Assembly: GCA_033807775.1 (NCBI GenBank)
Contig: CM066324.1
Span: 132,795,501-132,859,500 of the forward strand
Reading direction: 5' to 3'
Source of the DNA: Saussurea involucrata
Lineage: Eukaryota; Streptophyta; Magnoliopsida; Asterales; Asteraceae
Length of the DNA: 64,000 nt
The notes beneath the pieces are model-generated. The model ran no database searches. It was not told where the DNA came from and saw only the letters and a list, made by a program, of their open reading frames with translations. The translations under genes and the position numbers were made by a program. Below are positions 57,411 to 64,000 of the stretch, one piece after another; position 1 is the stretch's first letter, and every line of letters starts with the position of its first letter.

Positions 57411-58249
57411 GAGTAAATTACAATTTTGGTCCCTGTGCTTTTCACCTATTATCAAGAGTAGTCCTTTTTTCAAATTAATTACAATATTGGTCATTGTGGT
57501 TTCTATTCTATTTCAATTATGGTCCTTATGACACACTCTGTCCAAAGTCTCCGTGAAATGTAAATAACAACCAAGGGCAAAAATGTCCTAGCACTTTTTT
57601 CATTTGTTACTTAACTTTTTTACTTTCATCCCAAACTCAATTTTCACCCAAATGTTGGAACCCTAGTTTCTCCCTTCACAGGCATGATCCCACGGTTTAT
57701 CTAGATCAGCGATTGATAGGTCAAAGTTGGTCAAAGGTTAAACAGGAAATTGGTCAAAATTTGTCAAGAATCATATAATGTGGCACATCAAAGAAGAAGA
57801 AGAACCATTTGATCCTAACGAGATCTATGGTAAGGTTTTTCTCGAGATTTTTAATGATGTGTGGGTATTGTTTTGTGTAGTTAATGGCCTCATCCTCACC
57901 ACACCAGATTTTGAACCCAAATGTATCTCGTTGGCGATGGTTTGCTTCACCAGTTGACCTATTTCTTTCCTCTTCTTGGTATTGGATTTTTTAGATAGAT
58001 ATTGATTTGGGTTTTTCGAACTGCACCAGTTTAAATTGGAATAATGAGGGTGGAGCCACAACGGTGAGGGAAATGGTTGAGAATATGGTGAGAATAAGAC
58101 GAACCATCAAATGAAGCAGATCTATGGGCTGAACTGATCTCGTGAAGTCGTGAGATGGATCCACAGTGACCAAAATTGTAATTAGTTTAAAAGAGGGACC
58201 AAAGTTGATAGTGGGTAGAAACCACAGGTACCAAAATTGAAATTTACTC
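57411..58249. mobile_element. TIR element with 9-bp TSD (MULE-like)
   Basis: GAGTAAATTACAATTTTGGTCC and GGTACCAAAATTGAAATTTACTC are inverted ends. Flanks AAAAGAAAT (57402-57410) and AAAAGAAAA (58250-58258) match at 8 of 9. The interior includes GGTTTCTA/TAGAAACC inverted words. Small frames are not recognisable. Confidence 0.65.
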
Positions 58250-58391
58250 AAAAGAAAATTTTATGAATCAAGAGACTCATCTCAAGTTCTCAACGCCTGT
58301 TCATCAGCAAATTCATCCTCCTCACAGTTCGATCTCTTCCGTAGAGAAGTAATTCAATGGGCGAAGTAATTTGAACAGAGCAAGAACCCCC

Positions 58392-61300
58392 ATGGCTCCA
58401 AGAACTCACTTGACAGATCTCGGAAGCATAGCCAGCGTTGATCTCACCGAATTAGGCGCAGGCAAGGAAGGTTGGCTTGATAACCCTAATGTCCTCTGTG
58501 CTCTCGATACAAATTCTCTCGCCATCGCCAGCCGCTACTTCCTTCTTGTTCTCGAGTGGTCTAACGCCTCCGGTCTTGCTGGTTTTCGGGTCAAGATCCG
58601 ACCCAATCTCTCCCCGATTGAGGCGGAGTATGTATCTGCCCTTGAGTGGTTTGTGTTCGATGATATTAGGGTTATCGCCATCGGAACATCATGTGGATAC
58701 TTGTTGATTTACTCACTTGGAGGCGATCTTATTCACAAACAGGTATTCAATTAGATCGAAATTTAAATCCACTCTGCATTTCGATTTGTTATATACTTGT
58801 GATTTGAATGCTTCTAGAATTCGGTCACTGATTACAATGAATTTCAATAGAATTGGTTAATTGGTATGAATTGAATGGTGTTAGTGTTAGATGGCAACAG
58901 GATTCATGTAAATCAATAATCAAAACTGTAGCTCTTGCAGAATTTTTTTTAGATTAAGATGATTTTGAGCAAAATATATGTCGCTTTTTTGCAGTAAATG
59001 AATTCATTGAAGTCTTGAATGGCTGATGTTGAAATTTCAAAATAGATATGCAATTTTTTTATAGTTGTTTTGTGTTCTTGTAGCTTGTATATCCTGGACG
59101 GATTTTAAGGTTAAGAGTCCGTGGAACTAAGCGCGATATTACAGAAGATACATCATCATTTGAGGAAGTGTGTGTTGTTATACCGGGCATAATTGCTCGT
59201 TTTGATGGATCCGACATTCAGGTATGTCATGGGTAGTTTAGTAATTTTTACCAATCTTGTTCTGTCTATTTTAACGGGACATGAAAAATGGGGAAATTGT
59301 CCAAAATAGCCAATCAGGCATCCCCTCTTCACGTTACAGCCACATTTTCAAGAAATTGACCGAAATAGCCGGAGACTACGCAAGTAGCGCTTACATAAAT
59401 AGTGGATCTGAACCGTTTGATCACTTTTAATCAAATGCCCTCCTATGAATTGTGCCTTAGAAGGGAATTGATCCAGTGCATCTCATCTTAATAGTCATCC
59501 ATTTCTTATCCAACAGTTGATAACCACTTCTCACGTTAACCTCAACTTCTCACCGGAACCCAACCCTTTGGACAATTTCCCTAAGCAATGCATTTTTGGT
59601 CCCACTCGGGTCTTGTCATGTCCCAGTGTAATGTCACATCAAATGTGGGACCTCAAGTTTTTGTATTGTCCCGTCCTGTTCTGTGTCATGTGCCAAATGC
59701 ATTTTTGTCCCGCTCACGTGAAGTAAATTGTGGTTGGCATGCAGAGGGTATTGCAACGATGGTATCAAGAAACTCAAAATCGGTTTTGGAATCAATCAGC
59801 AGATCGAGATTTAGAAGAGTCCGAACATTCTTACCCCCGTCTTCCTTACCAACTTTGGAACGTTAGTAAATACGGTTCGTGTGTTGATGCTGCCGTAACT
59901 GGTGTCATGCCGCCTCCTCTTCTGGAACTACAGGTACAAATAAATTACGTTTCTTGCAAATATTTAATCCGATAAGTTTTGGAGAGTGTCTGAAGGTATT
60001 CTGGTATTTGAATTCAGCTGCTTTTATTGTTGAGCAGTCGAGTGATCGCTACTATTGTGCCGTCACCATTGGAGTCGATGCTGCAATTTCAGCATTCAGG
60101 TTAGTAATAAGCATCGGTTTTTTATATTAGAAGTGAATGTAATAGTGATTTTTATGAGTTTTTTTTTTCCTTTTTTCGTGAAGGCTTTCTGAAGACCGAA
60201 GCAGGTCTTTTGTGGGAGCCATTATGTCGAAGGTTGTTCCTGCAACGTTTTCAACCATCGCTTCTTTCTCGAAACTGATTTGGAGGAGCAATCAACCCAC
60301 GAAAAAGCCAGAACCGAAGCCACAACCGTTTGCGCGAGGTGAGGTTTATTCCAACATGTCACACGCGGGTTTGTATGAAAACTAAAAATTTCATCCCTCC
60401 CCGTCAAGCAAATTAGGGGGCTTTTGGTGAATTCAAAGGAATTGGAATGATCAATTCCATTGACCAAATTCCGTTGAGGCGTTTGGTTGTTTACCTGTGG
60501 AATGGAATTGAACTCCACACATTCGACCATTCATGGATTTGGACATTTGGTCATTCCATCATAATTGAGAAGGAATTCAATTCCATTCCTTCCAATTTTC
60601 TCAAAAAAGACCAAATTATCCCCATCTTCCCTACTTGATTTACCCAAACCACCACCGATCTGAACCACCGCCGAGTCGCCGACCACGACCAATTTGAACC
60701 ACCGCCGAGTCGCCGACCACGACCAATTTGAACCACCTTTCTGACCCACCTTTCTGAACCACCGCCGACCACCAGCGATCTGAAGTTCTGAACCCCAATA
60801 GTTGGATTTCGTTTTCAAAATTTTCAAAAAGGGTATTTTGGTCAGTTACCAGTATTTCCTTCCAATTCCAAAGGTACTTTATGTGATCCAAACCGATAGA
60901 TTCCAATTCTTTTAACAGATTCCATTCCAATGTCTGTCAACCAAACAGGTGGTCAAACCCGATAACATTCCATTCCAATTCTTTCAAAGTCAAATTCCTT
61001 TGACAGATTCCATTCCAATTCTTCAAAGTCAAATTCATTTGACAGATTCCATTCCATCCAAAAAAAATTATGCGAACCAAACGCCCCTTAAGTTTTTTGA
61101 TAGTCATGACTACGTTTTTACAGGTCCTTTGCTTAAACGAGTCTCCAATTAGGAGCATGGCCTCAACGACCATCATCTGACCTGCCCCCGGTTCAAAACA
61201 GTCTGTCCCTGTGAAAACTTATAAATATACTAGAGTGCCGTTTTGTAAAACGTTGAGCTTATTAGCCCTCTTGTAAAAGTTGTCGGTAGAGCTGACATTA

Positions 61301-62943
61301 TGGCGTGACAAACTCGTGCAGCAATGCCACTAACGTGTTTGAAAGATCATCCAAGAAAGGGAGAGAAGCTAACCTTATCGCCTAGCGGGACTTTGGCGGC
61401 AATAACGGATTCACTTGGTCGTATCATGCTCTTGGACACTCGAGCCCTTGTGGTCGTACGCTTATGGAAGGTAGGGTTCGGTTCCAGTGAGAAGTTGAGG
61501 TTAACGTGAGAAGTGGTTATCAACCGTTTGGATGAGAAATGGACGCACATTAGGATGAGATGCATCGAGATAAGATGCACCGAGATGGACCGGATCATTT
61601 CCCTTCTAAGCCGCAATTCATGGGAGGGCATATGAGTAAAAGTGATCAAGCGTTCAGATCCACATCTTACGCTTCTCACGTTAACCTCAACTTCTCACAC
61701 GATCCTTCATCTTGTTTTATGCGTTGTTTTGAGATGAAAACCTCTTCTTTTCAGGGGTATCGTGATGCTAGCTGCCTTTTTGTGGAAAGACTTGTAAATA
61801 AAGGTGGAGGAGCTCACGAACACGTGAAGAACGATTATTCCTTATGTCTAGCCATTCATGCCCCTCGAAAAGGCATTGTTGAGGTAACATCACAACGCCA
61901 TTTTATACCGGTCGTTGGTTTTACAAATACCGAGGCATAAAGTTAACAGATTTATGCCTCAAAAACTTGACGGATTTACCCAAGGGTCATTGTCCCCGCT
62001 AGAGATGGCCAAGTGGGCCCGGCCCGGGACTGGTTTGGGCCTACTGGTCCTTAACCGGTTACGATATTTCATCAAAAAACAAGGCCCGGCCCGAGACTGG
62101 TTTTGGGACCAACCCAGGGCCGGCCCGGTTTTTTTATTTAAATTTATTTTTAAGTATATTTTTTAACAAAAAATGTATTTGTTAGTGTATTTGGTTGACC
62201 CAGTTATAACAAAACGTATTTTTTTTGAACGTATTTATAAAACATATTTGTTAGTGTATTTGATTGACCCAATTATAATAAAACCGTATTTGTTAATGTA
62301 TTTTATTGACCCAATTATAATAAAAACTTATTTGTTAGTGTATTTGATTGACCCAATTATAATAAAAATGTATTTGTTATTGTATTTGATTGACCCAATT
62401 ATAATAAAAACGTATTTATTAGTGTATTTGGTTGACCAAATTCTTCAAAAAAATATTTTTTATAAGTCAAAAATCAATTTTTTTTAAGTGGGACCGGTTT
62501 GGGCCCGGCCCGGGACCTGTTCTCATAACCGGTTCTTATAAAGCTTTAACTGGGCCTTCGTATTTGGGTCGGGACCGGTTGCAAAATCACTATTTGGGAC
62601 CTGGACCGATTTGGGCCCGGCCCGGCACAGGACCGATTTTTGGCCATCTATAGTCCCTGCCGTATCCGAGTTATCTGTCAAAGGGTTCAAATCTCACCAA
62701 AGATGAAGAGAGTGTGTGTGAGTTTTGCTGTATATAATATATATTAAAAAAACTTGACAGATTTGGCAGATGAGGACGGGACCGAGGATTCTGACGGTCC
62801 CATGCCCGAAAGGGAGCAAAATACTGCAACCCACGTACAGATTTGGATCGACGGATGCTGCAGCATCGTCTTCATCGTGTTATAAACCATTGGAAGTTTT
62901 CTTTCTGAATGGGGATTCGGGTCAACTTTCGAGATTAAACTAA
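58392..62943 (+). CDS. RAB3GAP non-catalytic subunit (RAB3GAP2 N-terminal domain) homologue
   Basis: Eight exons, 58392-58742, 59084-59221, 59745-59933, 60038-60099, 60184-60338, 61322-61470, 61755-61883 and 62761-62943, give 451 residues with phases that match at every junction. Sequence landmarks: GKEGWLDNPNVLCALDTNSL, VPATFSTIASFSKLIWRS, DHPRKGEKLTLSPSGTLAAI, DSLGRIMLLDT, LWKGYRDASCLF and WQMRTGPRILTVPCPKG, which I recognise as the plant form of the RAB3GAP2 N-terminal domain (WD-like beta-propeller). In animals the subunit pairs with RAB3GAP1 to regulate Rab3/Rab18 in vesicle traffic; plants have both partners, the short plant form covering mainly this N-terminal domain. An upstream in-frame ATG at 58371 would add seven residues; CCCCATGGCT at 58392 is the better context. 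Introns 2, 5, 6 and 7 contain MITEs. An alternative acceptor at 61123 (TTTTTACAG) could add a short exon with stops and is not used. Confidence 0.9.
59401..59568 (-). mobile_element. MITE family 2 copy, RAB3GAP2 intron 2
   Basis: Complement of the family: ATCAAATGCCCTCC, GAATTGTGCC, AACGTTAACCTC-type words, ending CTCACCGGAACCCAACCC. Left end diverged or truncated at AGTGGATCTGAACCG. Confidence 0.8.
60416..61087. mobile_element. Tourist-type MITE, TSD TTA, RAB3GAP2 intron 5
   Basis: GGGGGCTTTTGGTGAATTC and GCGAACCAAACGCCCC ends, TTA at 60413-60415 and 61088-61090. Same broad family as the array at 43793-45332, but with an internal CCACCGCCGAGTCGCCGACC duplication (60664, 60703). Confidence 0.8.
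61473..61711 (+). mobile_element. MITE family 2 copy filling RAB3GAP2 intron 6
   Basis: AGGGTTCGGTTCCAGTGAGAAG ... CTTCTCACACGATCCTTCATC. It starts two bases after the intron's first base (GTAGGG), and makes up about 239 of 284 intron bases. Confidence 0.85.
62000..62652. mobile_element. hAT MITE with 42-bp tandem repeats, RAB3GAP2 intron 7
   Basis: Ends TAGAGATGGCCAA and TTGGCCATCTATA; 8-bp flanks GTCCCCGC / GTCCCTGC (one mismatch) at 61992-61999 and 62653-62660. GGGCCCGGCCCGG words near both ends. At 62165-62450 the unit GTATTTGTTAGTGTATTTGA-TTGACCCAATTATAATAAAA recurs about six times. Confidence 0.85.
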
Positions 62944-64000
62944 ACTGATGGGGTTTTATTTCATTAAGCTAATTAATACAGCAGTTGTGAAATGTTGAAT
63001 GTAAACAGGAATCAATCTTCAATGACGAAAATTTTGGTGATTCAGCTTGCCATTTTGTGCATAAAAAAACTCAAGGGTCGTTTATCAAACGCTTATATGG
63101 GTAAGAGCTTCCCAATTCATATTACCTTACCGAATAAATATGGTAATCTTACTTGGTAAGAGCTAAGGCAAGTACCGAGAGTCTTACCCGGTAAGTCAGA
63201 ACAAAGACTCTTACCATGGTTAACGCTTACTGACAACATTGTTGCATACAGTACCGTTTGGGTGAACTAAAATCTTATCCGATAAATAAGTGACGGTGTT
63301 TATTTTATCGGTAAGCTTACCTGAATAAGCGTTTGGCAAACGGCCTCTTAGTCATTTCTTTTTACTTACCATTTTTATTACGTTTATTGCTTTTGTAGTG
63401 GATTTTATATATGTTCAATTTCATATTACTCTGTAAAGGGAAATGGAACAAAACGAATTGGATTTTCATTATACGGTCTCACGTTATGCAGGGCGTAAAA
63501 TGTTGAAAAAAATAACTAGGGTAAAGATCAACGAAGAACCTTGAAAAAAAAGAACCAGAGAATCACGAAAAAACGGATGAAAACATATATGAAAATGGAT
63601 GTCAAATTAAAGATAATAATATGATGAATTTTTTGGTGTAATTTGTTTCGGTTCAATTTTTGTTATATTTCGGCAATTTTGTATTTAAGAAATAGAGGGT
63701 AAATAATTTTATTTCTTTTAAAATGATTATAACAACATTTTTAATCATAATCGTTGGATTATCTTAATCTAACGGCTTAGATGAGTTCTTCGATTATTTC
63801 CCATACTATTTAAAATTTTAAAATCAAATGGTTTTAATCATTTTTAAGAACCAAATATACAATCAAACTACATGTTAAAAAAAGGGAGCTAAAAGTTGAT
63901 TTTATCCAACTACTTTTTTTCCCTCTAAAATCTTTACATTACATTACACTACACTCCAAACCCTAATACATTGTTTTTCCCCCTTTCCATCTCTACAAGA
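62944..64000. other. 3' flank of RAB3GAP2-like gene
   Basis: Contains one MITE (63073-63349, listed separately) and AT-rich DNA without a recognisable gene. AATACAGCAG/AATGAA-like words after the stop could serve polyadenylation. Confidence 0.35.
63073..63349. mobile_element. TIR MITE (AGGGTCGTTTATCAAACGCTTAT ends)
   Basis: AGGGTCGTTTATCAAACGC and GCGTTTGGCAAACGGCCTCT are imperfect inverted ends, with GGTAAG/CTTACC words inside. No clear target duplication. Confidence 0.6.

Noticed and set aside
61121..61200. Extra exon of the RAB3GAP2-like gene after TTTTTACAG
   Set aside because: Using it shifts or breaks the frame, whereas joining exon 5 directly to 61322 gives the expected family sequence.
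62173..62487. 104-residue frame with LLVYLxDPxIIK repeats
   Set aside because: The protein repeat is just the 42-bp tandem repeat of the hAT MITE in an intron (unit length divisible by three).

Overview
The window is nuclear DNA from a flowering plant, probably a eudicot. Intergenic DNA is AT-rich, genes are split by GT-AG introns, several plant-specific protein families are present, and roughly half the sequence is transposable elements (TEs). Species cannot be fixed from the sequence alone. I recognise five multi-residue host genes that look intact (a DOG1-like gene, an unnamed zinc-finger-like gene, a DNA 3'-phosphatase of the ZDP type, an acidic organelle-targeted protein, and a RAB3GAP non-catalytic subunit homologue), one likely secreted-peptide precursor, and one host pseudogene fragment.

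Layout. 1-0.8 kb: a small PIP/PIPL-type peptide precursor on the minus strand. 1.4-9 kb: a TE nest in which a TIR element (3324-8578) holds a hAT-like element (3420-7465, 8-bp target duplication), which in turn holds a Helitron (3868-6687) and a MULE-type MITE; a SINE sits nearby. 9-13.6 kb: degenerate DNA with a broken RPL18a-like fragment, another Helitron 3' end and a second SINE. 13.9-19 kb: DOG1-like gene (+) convergent with the zinc-finger-like gene (-). 19-26 kb: a Helitron 3' end, then a complete, apparently very young LTR retrotransposon (20748-25731) that carries only gag. 26-37.6 kb: nested MITEs and a decayed Copia element split by a 3.1-kb solo LTR, itself split by a hAT MITE. 37.9-49 kb: the 23-exon ZDP-like gene with four PARP-type zinc fingers, two of them made by a recent five-exon tandem duplication. 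49.9-51.6 kb: single-exon acidic organellar protein (-). 51.7-56.8 kb: a family of MULEs with 9-bp target duplications; one carries a captured MATH/TRAF-domain exon, another is split by a Helitron whose empty site is preserved in its neighbour. 57.4-58.2 kb: another 9-bp-TSD TIR element. 58.4-62.9 kb: the eight-exon RAB3GAP2-like gene, with MITEs in four of its seven introns or intron regions.

The host genes are not an operon and do not form one pathway; ZDP acts in base-excision repair/active demethylation, RAB3GAP2 in Rab regulation, DOG1-like in seed or growth control. The unifying theme is the repeated insertion of TEs into introns and promoter-proximal DNA while coding frames remain intact. 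All splice junctions given were chosen by me from GT/AG (one GC/AG) signals and phase continuity, not from transcripts.
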